From: Sphingomonas panacis
Lineage (GTDB): Bacteria; Pseudomonadota; Alphaproteobacteria; Sphingomonadales; Sphingomonadaceae
Assembly (NCBI RefSeq): GCF_001717955.1
Contig: NZ_CP014168.1
Coordinates: 1,581,001 to 1,645,000 of the forward strand
DNA: 64,000 nucleotides
Direction of reading: 5' to 3'
In this document: positions 45,553-54,251 of the stretch, one piece after another
Layout: the number at the start of each line of letters is the position of its first letter
Position numbering within the stretch: the first letter of the stretch is position 1
Translations under genes and position numbers: made by a program
Notes under the pieces: generated by a model
The model's input: the letters and a program-made list of their open reading frames with translations, nothing else
What the model was told of the DNA's origin: nothing
The model's database searches: none

Positions 45553-45724
45553 GTTCTCCCGCGAAAGCGGGAGTCCAGGGACGCGGGCGCCGCGCTCGCG
45601 GCTCTGGACCCCCGCTTTCGCGGGGGAACGGCTGCCTCAATCGTCACCCCAGCGAAAGCTGGGGTCTTTCTGGGACGTGCGTTCCGCTTCCACGCGAAAG
45701 ACCCCAGCTTTCGCTGGGGTGACG
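45553..45724. repeat. two intergenic inverted repeats (family B)
   Basis: First element 45553-45628: GTTCTCCCGCGAAAGCGGGA opposite a CCCGCTTTCGCGGGGGAAC arm. Second element 45642-45724: CGTCACCCCAGCGAAAGCTG opposite CAGCTTTCGCTGGGGTGACG. Each arm is itself a small hairpin. Related pairs are at 49154-49236 and 58198-58385. They fill the gap between the nuclease and peptidase genes. Confidence 0.85.
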
Positions 45725-45737
45725 ATGCGAAGGAGCG

Positions 45738-46646
45738 TCACTCGTCGTCGAAGACGCCGACCTCCGCCGCGTGGTCTGGGGTAACGCGCCCGCGGTACAT
45801 GCCCTTGGTCGAGAAGCGCCAGAACGGCGTGCCCTCCAGCGGCATCACGATCACGCCGCCGGTGCCGCCCATCGCGATGATCTCGGCGAGTACGGTTTCG
45901 GTCGCGGTGGCGGCGTCCTCGCCGGCGAGGCGGATGCGGGCGGCGATCTCGTGCGCGCAGGCGGTGCGGATGAAGAATTCGCCCGATCCGGTCGCGGAAA
46001 CCGCGCAGGCGCGGTCGTCGGCATAGGTGCCCGCGCCGATCAGCGGCGAATCGCCGATCCGGCCCCAGCGCTTGCCGGTGACGCCGCCGGTCGAGGTGGC
46101 GGCGGCGAGGCCGCCCGCCGCATCGCGCGCCACCGCGCCGACCGTGCCGAACTTCATGTCGACATCGAACGCGCCGCCGGCCTGTGCGCGCATGATCTCC
46201 AATTGCGCGCGGCGTTCGGGCAGGATCAGCCAGTCCTGCGTCGCCGGTTCGAGGCCGTGCGCGATTGCGAAGGCGTCCGCGCCGGCACCGCCGAGCAGGA
46301 CGTGCGGGCTTTGCTCCATCACCGCGCGCGCGAGGCTGACCGGGTGGCGCGTGGCGGTGACGCCCGCGACCGCGCCAGCTTTCCGCGTCGCGCCGTGCAT
46401 GATCGCGGCGTCGAGTTCGGCGACGCCGTCATAGCTGAGCGCGGCGCCGCGCCCGGCGTTGAACTCGGGCGCATCCTCAAGCACGCGCACCGCCGCCTCG
46501 ACGGCGTCGAGCGCCGCACCGCCCTGGCTCAGCACCGCTTCACCGGCGGCAAGCGCCTGCCCGAGCGCGTCGCGCGCGCCGGCCGGGCCCGGGTTGGCGC
46601 GAGTCATGCTGCCCGCGCCGCCGTGGATCGCCAGTGCCCATGTCAT
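45738..46646 (-). CDS. isoaspartyl peptidase/L-asparaginase (plant type)
   Basis: 302 residues of the Ntn-hydrolase asparaginase type 2 family. It starts WALAIHGGAGS, and the autocleavage/catalytic threonine lies in KFGTVGAVARD near 165, followed by GLAAATSTGG and the GDSPLIGAGTYAD binding segment. It cuts beta-aspartyl peptides and asparagine. The ATG at 46646 overlaps the upstream acyltransferase stop (ATGA). Confidence 0.92.
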   Translation of the reverse strand: MTWALAIHGGAGSMTRANPGPAGARDALGQALAAGEAVLSQGGAALDAVEAAVRVLEDAPEFNAGRGAALSYDGVAELDAAIMHGATRKAGAVAGVTATRHPVSLARAVMEQSPHVLLGGAGADAFAIAHGLEPATQDWLILPERRAQLEIMRAQAGGAFDVDMKFGTVGAVARDAAGGLAAATSTGGVTGKRWGRIGDSPLIGAGTYADDRACAVSATGSGEFFIRTACAHEIAARIRLAGEDAATATETVLAEIIAMGGTGGVIVMPLEGTPFWRFSTKGMYRGRVTPDHAAEVGVFDDE

Positions 46647-47791
46647 GCCGGTATCTCCCGAGTGTGCCGCCGGAGGCCGATCAGCGGGCGCAGCCAGCCG
46701 ATCTCGCGGCCGACCAGATAAAACGCCCAGCAGCCCGCCACCGTCGCGGGCAAAAGCACCGCGAATTCCAGGAGCGGCGGCGCGTGCAGCGGCAGCAGCC
46801 AATATTCGACCAGCACGATGATCGTCTGGTGGACGATGTAGAAGGGGAACACCGCCTCGGTCAGCGTGCGGCGCCACGGCGTGTCATAGTTCCAGAAGCG
46901 ATCGGCGAAGCCCGCGAGCGCGATCACCGCGCACCAGCCCTGCACCACGCGCGCGGTGGCGAAGGTGACGCCCCACGGGTGAGCGGGCATGGTGTTGCCC
47001 GGCCAGCGCCACTCGATCGCGGCGACCACGCCGTACGCGAGCAGCGCGACCACGCCGGCCGGCTTCCACCACCGCCCGATCGCCGCCATCGCCGGCTCCG
47101 AGCGCGCCAGCGCGAAGCCGAACAGGAAGCCGGGGAAATAATGGAGATGCGCGACGCCGTCGTGGAGCGGATCGTGAGTCTCGCGCGCACCGGGCAGCAG
47201 CGTGTCTACGCCGAGCAGCCACACGATCGGCACGATCACGATCAGCACGCCGCCCAATCTTGCGCCGAACAGCCAGTCGAAGCCGCGTTGCGCGCGTAGC
47301 CATCCCAAGCTCGCGATCAGCACCGTCAGCGCGAGCGTGTAGCACCACAGATAGCCGACGAACCACAGATGCTGCCACGTCGGCAGCGCGATGCCGTGGA
47401 GGCGATGGAAGCGGAAATAATCGTGCAGCCAGAACCAGCCGAAATCATGCGGGTAATGGTATTTGACGGCCAGTTCGATCCACGGCTGCACCGGCACCAC
47501 GAAGATCACGCCGAACAGCAGCGGGATCAGCAGCCGCCGGCTGCGCGAGGCGATGAAGCTGCCGAGATGCGCACCCTTCGACAGCAACGCGCGGCTCGCA
47601 TAGCCTGAGATCACGAACAGCAGCATCAGCCGCCAACTGTTCGCCGCCATCATCGGAATCGCCACCCAATCGATCGGATGCGCGGTCTTCACGTGGAAAT
47701 CCCACGGCACGAACACCATGCCGATATGGTAGAGGATCAGCAGCGCGAAGGCGCCGACCCGCAACCAGTCCATGCCGTAATGCCGTTCCAT
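46643..47791 (-). CDS. acyltransferase family membrane protein
   Basis: 382 residues, about ten transmembrane helices of the acyltransferase-3 fold: YGMDWLRVGAFALLILYHIGM, then SWRLMLLFVISGYASRALL, RSRRLLIPLLFGV and HLWFVGYLWCY. It resembles OpgC-like glucan modifying proteins more than the SGNH-fused ones in the polysaccharide locus. Substrate unknown. It shares an operon with the isoaspartyl peptidase gene. Confidence 0.82.
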   Translation of the reverse strand: MERHYGMDWLRVGAFALLILYHIGMVFVPWDFHVKTAHPIDWVAIPMMAANSWRLMLLFVISGYASRALLSKGAHLGSFIASRSRRLLIPLLFGVIFVVPVQPWIELAVKYHYPHDFGWFWLHDYFRFHRLHGIALPTWQHLWFVGYLWCYTLALTVLIASLGWLRAQRGFDWLFGARLGGVLIVIVPIVWLLGVDTLLPGARETHDPLHDGVAHLHYFPGFLFGFALARSEPAMAAIGRWWKPAGVVALLAYGVVAAIEWRWPGNTMPAHPWGVTFATARVVQGWCAVIALAGFADRFWNYDTPWRRTLTEAVFPFYIVHQTIIVLVEYWLLPLHAPPLLEFAVLLPATVAGCWAFYLVGREIGWLRPLIGLRRHTREIPA

Positions 47792-47891
47792 CGTCGCTCT
47801 CTATGGCTGTGTGCGCCGCAACACCACCCCCGCGCGCGTGCGGTTTCGTCTGCGGCGCTCGACGTGCTAGGGCCGAAATGGGCCAACACCC

Positions 47892-47960
47892 CCGTTCGTG
47901 CTGAGCTTGTCGAAGCACGTGTTCTGGACACGCCCTTCGACAAGCTCAGGGCGAACGGGG
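47892..47960. repeat. REP-like inverted pair (family A)
   Basis: Arms CCGTTCGTGCTGAGCTTGTC (from 47892) and CTTCGACAAGCTCAGGGCGA to about 47956. Sits between divergent genes, 30 bases before the DUF3089 start, so it cannot be a simple terminator here. Confidence 0.85.
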
Positions 47961-47989
47961 AGAGGCGGTCGGGGCAAATCGGGGCATAC

Positions 47990-49234
47990 ATGCGATTTAG
48001 GCGGGTGATCGGGACGATAAGCGTGGCGGCGGCCATGCTGTTGGCGGGCGGGGAGGCGTATCCGCAAGTCTTCGGCGCGTTCGGCGTTTCCAACGACAGC
48101 CAGCCGCCCGCGACCCCGTTCGACCCGGCGCGCACGCCGCCCGCGCCCGATTATGCCGAACGTTCGGAATGGGTGTCGTTGCCCGACATGCGCGACCCCG
48201 CCGACGATACGCCCCCGGGCGTGCGCGCGATCGACCAGCGCCGGGCCAAGGTCGCGGTGTTCTTCCTCTATCCCACCTCGTTCACCAGCGGCGAACAGTG
48301 GAACGCCGATACGCGCGATGCCGATCTGAACGCGCGCATCGCCGGCACCTCGATCCGCGATCAGGCGAGCGTGTTCAACGGCTGCTGCGCGATCTACGCG
48401 CCGCGCTACCGTCAGATGACGCTCGGCGGCTATGTGCGGTGGAGCGAGAACAGCGTGCGCGCGACCGAAGTCGCCTATTCGGACGTGGTGCGCGCGTTCC
48501 GCCAGTTCCTCGTGTGGAATCGCGGGCGGCCGTTCATCCTCGCCGGGCACAGCCAGGGGTCGCGGCAGGGGCGGCTGCTGATCGAGCGCGAGATCGACGG
48601 GCGCCCCGCGGCGCGCCAGATGATCGCCGCCTATCTGATCGGCACCTGGATCGAGCGCGACTGGTTCCGCGCGCTGCGCACGACGCGGCCGTGCGCGCGC
48701 GCCGACGACACCGGCTGCGTGATCGCCTGGTCGACCTACGCGCAGGGGCGCAACGCGACCGCGCAGCGAATCCTCGTCGCGCGCCAGTCGGGCTTCCCAG
48801 TCGAGGTGATGAGCGGGCCGCACGTCTGCATCAACCCGCTCGACTGGTCGACCGGGAACGAGACCGCGCCGGCGCGGCTCAACAAGGGCGCGTGGCTGCA
48901 CGGCGGCGGCGCATTGCCACGTCCGATCGAGCCGGGGCTGGTGTCGGCGCGCTGCGATGACGGGGCATTGTATATCTCGCCACCGGGCAAGCCGTTCGCC
49001 GACATGGTGATCCCGGTCGGGAATTATCATAGGGTCGATTACAACGTGGCCTATATGAACCTGCGCGAGAATGCGGGGGTGCGGGCGGCGGCGTTTCTGC
49101 GGCGGGTACGGCCCCTGCCGGCGGCGGCGATGCCGCTGCGTTCCTCCCAAAGCCGTCATGCCAGCGTAAGCTGGCATCTCTCCGGGGCGGTCGCTCCGTT
49201 CGCCCCATCAAGACCCCAGCTTACGCTGGGGTGA
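47990..49234 (+). CDS. DUF3089 protein, secreted alpha/beta-hydrolase-like; C-terminus read from a repeat
   Basis: 414 residues. Signal peptide to about AYPQ, then FFLYPTSFTSGEQWN, the GHSQGSRQGRLL nucleophile elbow and PLDWSTGNETAPARLNKGAWL, all typical of DUF3089, a hydrolase-fold family of unknown substrate. The last roughly 27 residues are encoded by a family B repeat (49154-49236), and the stop TGA lies in its final GGGGTGACG. The ancestral stop was probably lost when the repeat arrived or nearby. Confidence 0.78.
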   Translation: MRFRRVIGTISVAAAMLLAGGEAYPQVFGAFGVSNDSQPPATPFDPARTPPAPDYAERSEWVSLPDMRDPADDTPPGVRAIDQRRAKVAVFFLYPTSFTSGEQWNADTRDADLNARIAGTSIRDQASVFNGCCAIYAPRYRQMTLGGYVRWSENSVRATEVAYSDVVRAFRQFLVWNRGRPFILAGHSQGSRQGRLLIEREIDGRPAARQMIAAYLIGTWIERDWFRALRTTRPCARADDTGCVIAWSTYAQGRNATAQRILVARQSGFPVEVMSGPHVCINPLDWSTGNETAPARLNKGAWLHGGGALPRPIEPGLVSARCDDGALYISPPGKPFADMVIPVGNYHRVDYNVAYMNLRENAGVRAAAFLRRVRPLPAAAMPLRSSQSRHASVSWHLSGAVAPFAPSRPQLTLG

Positions 49235-49236
49235 CG
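49154..49236. repeat. family B inverted repeat overlapping the DUF3089 3' end
   Basis: CGTCATGCCAGCGTAAGCTG opposite CAGCTTACGCTGGGGTGACG, separated by about 40 bases. Same design as the element at 45642-45724. It supplies both the C-terminal codons and the stop codon of the DUF3089 gene. Confidence 0.85.
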
Positions 49237-49312
49237 TGGCGGGCGCGGGGGAGGTTCACCTTCTTCGCACAAACCGCTATATGCGCTGCCGAACCTCCGA
49301 GGAATCTCTCTC

Positions 49313-50437
49313 ATGTCCCTCCGCCCGTGGCGCGATATCGCCCGTCGTCAGAGCCGCCAGATCATGGTCGGCAACGTTCCCGTCGGCGGCGACGCGCCGG
49401 TGACGGTGCAGACCATGACCAACACGCCGACCAGCGACGTGAAGGCGACGGTCGACCAGATTCGCCGCTGCGAGGAGGCCGGTGTCGACATCATCCGCGT
49501 GTCCTGCCCCGACGTGGAGAGCACCGCCGCTCTGAAGCAGATCGTCCGCGCGAGCCGCGTGCCGATCGTCGCCGACATCCATTTCCACTACAAGCGCGCG
49601 CTCGAAGCGGCGGACGCGGGCGCGGCGTGCCTGCGCATCAACCCCGGCAACATCGGCTCGTCGGACCGGGTGCGCGAAGTCGTCAACGCCGCCAAGGCCA
49701 ATGGCTGCGCGATCCGCATCGGCGTCAACGCCGGCAGCCTCGAGAAGGATCTGCTGGAGAAATACGGCGAGCCGTGCCCGGATGCGCTGGTGGAAAGCGC
49801 GCTCGACCATATCAAGCTGCTCCAGGATCACGATTTCCACGAATATAAGGTCGCGGTGAAGGCGTCCGACCTGTTCCTCGCGGTCGCCGCCTATCAGCAG
49901 CTCGCCGAAGCGGTGGATTGTCCGCTTCACCTTGGCATCACCGAGGCGGGCGGGTTCGTCGGCGGGACGGTGAAGTCGGCGATCGGGATCGGCTCGCTGC
50001 TGTGGTACGGCATCGGCGATACGCTCCGCGTCTCGCTTTCGGCCGAGCCGGAAGAGGAAGTGCGTGTCGGTTTCGAAATCCTCAAGAGCCTCGGCATCCG
50101 CAACCGCGGCGTGCGCGTGGTGTCGTGCCCGTCGTGCGCGCGGCAGGGGTTCGACGTGATCCGCACCGTCGAAGCGCTCGAATCGCGGCTCCAGCATATC
50201 CGCACCCCGCTGTCGCTGTCGGTGCTCGGCTGCGTCGTCAACGGCCCCGGCGAAGCGCGCGAGACCGATATCGGGCTGACCGGCGGCGGCAACGGCAAGC
50301 ATATGGTGTATCTGTCGGGCATCACCGACCACACCGTCGGCGATGCCGACATGCTCGACCATATCGTCAAGCTGGTCGAGGCCAAGGCGGCCGAGATCGA
50401 GGCGGCGAGTGCGCCGGTGGCGGTCGCGGCGGAGTAA
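49313..50437 (+). CDS. ispG: 4-hydroxy-3-methylbut-2-enyl diphosphate synthase
   Basis: 374 residues. IspG (GcpE) reduces MEcPP to HMBPP in the non-mevalonate isoprenoid pathway using a [4Fe-4S] cluster. The cluster ligands are in CPSCARQG and CVVNGPGE, and the TIM-barrel part has [12 protein letters not shown] and [18 protein letters not shown] lies nine bases before the ATG. Secure assignment. Confidence 0.97.
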   Translation: MSLRPWRDIARRQSRQIMVGNVPVGGDAPVTVQTMTNTPTSDVKATVDQIRRCEEAGVDIIRVSCPDVESTAALKQIVRASRVPIVADIHFHYKRALEAADAGAACLRINPGNIGSSDRVREVVNAAKANGCAIRIGVNAGSLEKDLLEKYGEPCPDALVESALDHIKLLQDHDFHEYKVAVKASDLFLAVAAYQQLAEAVDCPLHLGITEAGGFVGGTVKSAIGIGSLLWYGIGDTLRVSLSAEPEEEVRVGFEILKSLGIRNRGVRVVSCPSCARQGFDVIRTVEALESRLQHIRTPLSLSVLGCVVNGPGEARETDIGLTGGGNGKHMVYLSGITDHTVGDADMLDHIVKLVEAKAAEIEAASAPVAVAAE

Positions 50438-50481
50438 GGGCTGGGGTGGTCTGCGTTGCATCGGCGCGCAGACCTATAAAG

Positions 50482-50496
50482 CCGTTCGTGCTGAGC
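50482..50496. repeat. left half of a family A REP-like arm, cut by the IS110 element
   Basis: CCGTTCGTGCTGAGC ends at 50496 and its continuation, CTGTCGAAGCACGTG, resumes at 51656-51670. Joining the halves restores a normal family A arm. The facing arm ends at 51721. Confidence 0.85.
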
Positions 50497-50504
50497 AACT
50501 GTGT

Positions 50505-51458
50505 TCATGCAGGCCGGTATGTTTGCTGTGATTTGAGCATGGCATTGAGTGTGATGATGAGTTTTCGCATGGTTGCGACGAGGGCGACCTTGGCGGGTTT
50601 GCCGTTGTCGCGGAGGCGCTGGCAGGTTTGTGCGAGGGGGCCTTTTTTGGAGCGTGCGATAGCGAGAGCGGCGAGGTAGAGGCACCTGCGTACAGCGGGT
50701 CTTCCGCCGGCGCACCGTCCGGGTTTTCGGGTGGCGCCGCTTTGCCGGTCGAAGGGGGCGACGCCGACGAGGGCTGCGGCTTGTCGGCTGGAGAGCGCGC
50801 CGAGCTCTGGCATGTGCGCGAGCAGGCATGCCGCCACGATCGGGCCGATACCGGGTGCGGAGCGCATCAGGCGTTCGCGTGTCGCCAGATCGGGGCTTGC
50901 GGCGATGAGGGCGGCGATGGCCTTTTCGATCCGCAGGGCGAGCGCTTTGAGTTTGCCGACCTGGGCTTTGACGAGGCGGCGCATGGCAGGATCGTCGAGG
51001 GTCTCGAGCTGATTGCCGAGCTGGATGCGCTGGGCGACGGCGAGATCGCGCATGCGGACATGCTCGGCAAGGCGTGCTGCCTGAGGATCGTGCCGATATG
51101 GGGTGAGTTCGGGATGGAGCGCGGCCAGGCAACGCGCGATCACGGCGGCATCCAGCGGGTCGGTTTTCGCTAACTGCCGCTCGGCGCGGGCGAAGTTGCG
51201 CACCCGGGCGGGATCGAGCAGATACGCGGTCAGCCCGAGGCGGTCGAGCAGCGCGGCAAGCTTGCGCTCATACCCACCCGTCGCCTCGAAGCCGATGAGG
51301 AGATGATATCGGGCGGCAAACGCCTTGAGGCGGCGTTCGAGCGCCTTCAACCCCGCCTTGTCGTTCGCAAAACGCCATTCCTCACCGAGAGGATGAAGGC
51401 GGACAACCAATTCGTTTTTGGCAACATCGATGCCGACAAACAGGTCGGGCTGTGGCAT
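50505..51458 (-). CDS. IS110-family transposase (DEDD recombinase)
   Basis: 317 residues. The RuvC-like DEDD part has Asp11 (VGIDVAKNEL), Glu58 (IGFEATGGY), and Asp100 and Asp103 (KTDPLDAAVIAR). The C-terminal Tnp domain has APGIGPIVAACLLAHMPELG and VGVAPFDRQSGATRKPG with the likely catalytic Ser240. The family moves through a circular double-stranded intermediate. The frame is intact, so the element may be active. The ATG at 51458 fits the conserved N-terminus. Confidence 0.93.
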   Translation of the reverse strand: MPQPDLFVGIDVAKNELVVRLHPLGEEWRFANDKAGLKALERRLKAFAARYHLLIGFEATGGYERKLAALLDRLGLTAYLLDPARVRNFARAERQLAKTDPLDAAVIARCLAALHPELTPYRHDPQAARLAEHVRMRDLAVAQRIQLGNQLETLDDPAMRRLVKAQVGKLKALALRIEKAIAALIAASPDLATRERLMRSAPGIGPIVAACLLAHMPELGALSSRQAAALVGVAPFDRQSGATRKPGRCAGGRPAVRRCLYLAALAIARSKKGPLAQTCQRLRDNGKPAKVALVATMRKLIITLNAMLKSQQTYRPA

Positions 51459-51459
51459 G

Positions 51460-51640
51460 ATCCGGTCTCCCAAGCTTGTGATGCGGGGTCCGTAATGGCC
51501 CCAGGCAACTGTTCGGGGTTTGGGAAGACGGATGCGGCCCTGCTCAGCAACGATCTTGCAAGATCGCGAAGTCGAACGGCCTCACATCCGCCGCCGGGAC
51601 GGGGTGGCCACCCCGTCCCGGCAATCGCCATTATGCACAT
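51460..51640 (-). ncRNA. putative bridge RNA of the IS110 element
   Basis: Read on the minus strand, the region folds in three parts: a perfect 30-base palindromic hairpin (51593-51622); a loop closed by CGGATG/CATCCG (51529-51534 with 51585-51590) and GGCC/GGCC, with an inner hairpin at 51551-51566; and a loop closed by TCCCAA/TTGGGA (51468-51473 with 51520-51525). The first loop holds TGCTGAGC and GCGAAGTCGAA words identical to the REP target. The second holds words matching both element ends: GCAACTGT (51505-51512 and 50495-50502) and CACAAGC (in the transcript, 51480-51474, and at 51649-51655). Boundaries are approximate. Confidence 0.75.
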
Positions 51641-51655
51641 TTCCAACACACAAGC

Positions 51656-51721
51656 CTGTCGAAGCACGTGTTGCGGGCGCTGTGCTTTGGGCACGTGCTT
51701 CGACAAGCTCAGCACGAACGG
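51656..51721. repeat. right part of the interrupted REP-like pair (family A)
   Basis: Starts CTGTCGAAGCACGTG, the continuation of the arm left at 50482-50496, and ends with the opposite arm GCTTCGACAAGCTCAGCACG to about 51717. About 80 bases of gene-free sequence follow before the EamA gene. Confidence 0.85.
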
Positions 51722-51803
51722 AGGTTTTGCATAAGCGGGGCTGATGACCTGCCTCGCCATTTCACGCTGACCTTCTCACGCCGCGCGGCTACACGCTGGC
51801 GTG

Positions 51804-52700
51804 ATGAAGATGAAGCCGCCGCCCCCCGCCATCGTCTTTGCCGTCGCGACGCTCGGGATCGCCGTGTTCTCGTCGATGGACGCGGTGATGAAGGGGCTTT
51901 CGCTCGCGATCGGCGCGTATAACGCGATCCTGTGGCGCAGCCTGGCGGGGACGGTCATCACCGGCGCGATTTTCCTGGCGGCGCGAACACCCTGGCCGAC
52001 GCGCGCCGTGTTGCGCGTGCATCTGCTGCGCGGCGGGATTTCGGCGGCGATGTCGATCCTGTTCTTCTGGGGCCTGGCGCGGGTGCCGATGGCGCAGGCG
52101 GTGGCGCTGACCTTCGTCGCGCCGCTGGCGGCGCTGCTGCTCGCCGCGCTGCTGCTTCATGAGCGGATCGGGCGGGGTACGCTGATCGGATCGGGCGTCG
52201 CGCTCGCGGGAATCGCGATCATCTTCGCGGGGCAGGCGCACGCCGCGATCGGGCCGGAGGCGCTGCTGGGGTCGCTCGCGGTGCTCGGCTCGGCGTTGTG
52301 CTATGCGTGGAACATCATCCTGATGCGGCAACAGGCGCAGGTCGCGCGGCCGATCGAGATCGCCTTTTTCCAGACCGCGATCGTCGCGGCGATCTTCCTT
52401 GCCGCAGCCCCCGTGTTCGCCACGCCGCCGGCGGCAGGGCATTGGCCAGCGCTGGTCGGCGCGGCGTTGCTGGCGACGGCATCTTTGATGCTGCTGTCCT
52501 GGGCCTATGCGCGTGGCCGCGCGAGCGACCTCGCGCCGAGCGAATATACCGCGTTCGTGTGGGCGTCGCTGCTCGGCTGGCTGGTGTTTTCGGAAACCCT
52601 GTCGCCCTATACGCTTGGCGGCGCGGCGCTCATCATCGCGGGCTGCGTGGCGGGCCTGCGGGCGCGTCCGAATGCGCCCATATTGGAGACCAGCCTGTGA
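51804..52700 (+). CDS. EamA/DMT-family transporter
   Basis: 298 residues, ten transmembrane helices in two EamA repeats. The first repeat includes SSMDAVMKGLSLAIGAYNAILWRSLAG, and the second GSLAVLGSALCYAWNIILMRQQAQ. Such drug/metabolite exporters move amino acids, nucleosides or other small compounds; the substrate is not visible. GTG 51801 is an alternative start. Its stop overlaps the GTG of the acetyltransferase gene. Confidence 0.87.
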   Translation: MKMKPPPPAIVFAVATLGIAVFSSMDAVMKGLSLAIGAYNAILWRSLAGTVITGAIFLAARTPWPTRAVLRVHLLRGGISAAMSILFFWGLARVPMAQAVALTFVAPLAALLLAALLLHERIGRGTLIGSGVALAGIAIIFAGQAHAAIGPEALLGSLAVLGSALCYAWNIILMRQQAQVARPIEIAFFQTAIVAAIFLAAAPVFATPPAAGHWPALVGAALLATASLMLLSWAYARGRASDLAPSEYTAFVWASLLGWLVFSETLSPYTLGGAALIIAGCVAGLRARPNAPILETSL

Positions 52701-53176
52701 CCGTGACGATCCGCTTTGCCCACCCCGACGACGTGCCGACGATCCTGGGCTTCGTGCGCGAACTCGCCGCGTTCGAGAAGGAACCCGAGGCGGTGGTCGC
52801 GACCGAGGCGTTGATGCACGAAGCCCTGTTCGGCGCGAATCCGGCGGCGGAGGCGCTGATCGCCGAGATCGACGGCGCGCGCGTTGGCATGGCGGTGTTC
52901 TACCACACGTTTTCGACGTGGACGGGGGTGCGCGGGATCTGGCTGGACGATCTCTACATCACGCCGGAGGCGCGCGGGGCCGGGGCTGGATCGGCGCTGT
53001 TGCGGGAGCTTGCCGGGGTGGCGGTCGATCGCGGCTGCGCGCGGTTCGAATGGTGGGTGCTCGACTGGAACACGCCCGCCGTCGAACTGTATCGCCGGAT
53101 CGGCGCCGAGGCGATGGACTCATGGACCGTGCAGCGCGTTTCGGGCGATGCGCTGACGACGCTCGCCGCGCGCTGA
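52697..53176 (+). CDS. GNAT family N-acetyltransferase
   Basis: 159 residues. N-terminal TIRFAHPDDVPTILGFVRELA, the WLDDLYITPEARGAGAGSALL acetyl-CoA loop (R-G-A-G-x-G) and WWVLDWNTPAVELYRRIGAE at the end match diamine/spermidine-type GNAT enzymes (SAT-like). Acceptor not proven. GTG start overlaps the transporter stop (GTGA), and its own stop overlaps the next ATG. Confidence 0.87.
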   Translation: MTVTIRFAHPDDVPTILGFVRELAAFEKEPEAVVATEALMHEALFGANPAAEALIAEIDGARVGMAVFYHTFSTWTGVRGIWLDDLYITPEARGAGAGSALLRELAGVAVDRGCARFEWWVLDWNTPAVELYRRIGAEAMDSWTVQRVSGDALTTLAAR

Positions 53177-53526
53177 TGGCGGTGGATGCGGGGCTGGCCG
53201 ATTGGGTGACCGAGGCGTGCGCGCCGCTCGGTGCCATCAGCCGCAAGCGGCTGTTCGGCGGCGCGGCGCTGTACTGCGACGGGTTTGCGTTCGCGATCCT
53301 CGCGTACGATGCCTTGTGGTTCAAGGCCGATGCCGAGAGCGATGCCGTGTGGGATGCGATCGGCGCGGAGCGGTTTTCGGTGACGCGCGAGGGCGGCAAG
53401 GTGCAGTCGATCAACTACCGGCGTGCACCCGATGACGTTTACGATGATGCCGAGGCGATGCGCGAATGGGCCGGGCTGGCGATCGCGGCGAGCCGGCGTG
53501 CGCCGGTGAAGCGGAAGAAGCGATAA
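53176..53526 (+). CDS. TfoX/Sxy N-terminal domain protein
   Basis: 116 residues. WVTEACAPLGAISRKRLFGGAALYCDGFAFAILAYDALWFKAD is the TfoX N-terminal fold, followed by INYRRAPDDVYDDAEAMREWAG. In gamma-proteobacteria the long TfoX controls competence; short single-domain versions like this one are widespread and uncharacterised. Coupled to the GNAT gene (TGATG). Confidence 0.82.
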   Translation: MAVDAGLADWVTEACAPLGAISRKRLFGGAALYCDGFAFAILAYDALWFKADAESDAVWDAIGAERFSVTREGGKVQSINYRRAPDDVYDDAEAMREWAGLAIAASRRAPVKRKKR

Positions 53527-53530
53527 CGTC

Positions 53531-53631
53531 GCCCGGGCGAACGCCCGGGCCGCTGCGTAATTTGGCGGGCCGGTTGCCCCAAACACAGCGGCCCCGGCCT
53601 TCGGGCCCCATCAAAGTATTCCTTTGATGGG
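53531..53631. terminator. two hairpins between convergent tfoX-like gene and ppa
   Basis: GCCCGGGCGAACGCCCGGGC (53531-53550) is a stem of eight bp with a four-base loop. A second 10-bp stem CCCATCAAAG (53607-53616) pairs with CTTTGATGGG (53622-53631). Both lie between the convergent genes and probably terminate them. Confidence 0.55.
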
Positions 53632-53660
53632 ATGCCCGGCGCCGGGGCGACGGTCTTTCG

Positions 53661-54212
53661 TCAGGTGGCCGAAGGTTCTTTCTTCGACTGTTCGTAGCGT
53701 TCGATCGCTTCGAGCACGATGCGCTTGGCATCGTCGGCGCCGAGCCACTTGCCGACGCGGACCCACTTCTTCTTTTCGAGATCCTTATAATGCGTGAAGA
53801 AGTGCTCGATCTGCTGCATCACGATCTCGGGCAGGTCGCTGCCTTCGCCGATCTTGCTGTAATAGGGGAAGGTCGCATCGACCGGCACGGTCAGCAGTTT
53901 CTCGTCGCCGCCGGCTTCGTCTTCGAGGTTGAGCACCGCGATCGGGCGGACGCGGACCACGCAGCCGGGGATGAACGGGGAGCGCGCGATCACCAAAGCG
54001 TCGAGCGGATCGCCATCGGGCGAGAGCGTGTGCGGGATGAAGCCGTAATTGGCCGGATAGCGCATCGGCGTGTGCAGGATGCGATCGACGAACAAGGCGC
54101 CGCTGGCCTTGTCGAACTCGTACTTGACCGGCTCGCCGCCGACGGGAACTTCGATGATGACGTTGAGGTCTTCCGGCGGGTTCTTGCCCGTGGGAATCAT
54201 GTCGATCCGCAT
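53661..54212 (-). CDS. ppa: inorganic pyrophosphatase
   Basis: 183 residues, soluble family I pyrophosphatase, which drives biosynthesis by hydrolysing pyrophosphate. Visible active-site parts are VKYEFDKASGALFVDRIL, MRYPANYGFIPHTLSPDGDPLDALVI with the metal-binding D-x-D-x-x-D, and VPVDATFPYY. Length is usual for the bacterial enzyme. Confidence 0.97.
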   Translation of the reverse strand: MRIDMIPTGKNPPEDLNVIIEVPVGGEPVKYEFDKASGALFVDRILHTPMRYPANYGFIPHTLSPDGDPLDALVIARSPFIPGCVVRVRPIAVLNLEDEAGGDEKLLTVPVDATFPYYSKIGEGSDLPEIVMQQIEHFFTHYKDLEKKKWVRVGKWLGADDAKRIVLEAIERYEQSKKEPSAT

Positions 54213-54251
54213 TCTTGTGTGTCCTGTCCCTGTTTGGTCGGTGGCCGCGCG

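Larger units (their letters stand above)
50497..51655 (-). mobile_element. IS110-family insertion sequence (about 1.16 kb)
   Basis: Bounded by the split REP arm: 15 bases remain on the left and the rest restarts at 51656. A GC dinucleotide is present at both edges (50495-50496 and 51654-51655), consistent with a duplicated GC core, so the ends are known to within two bases. There are no terminal inverted repeats, as usual for IS110. The transposase reads right to left with only 8 bases after its stop, while about 200 non-coding bases precede its start, the layout of the IS110 subgroup whose guide RNA lies upstream of the recombinase. Confidence 0.85.

Noticed and set aside
45553..45724. Repeated hairpins that could suggest a CRISPR array
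   Set aside because: The units are inverted pairs of a dispersed palindrome, not evenly spaced direct repeats with unique spacers, and no cas genes are present.
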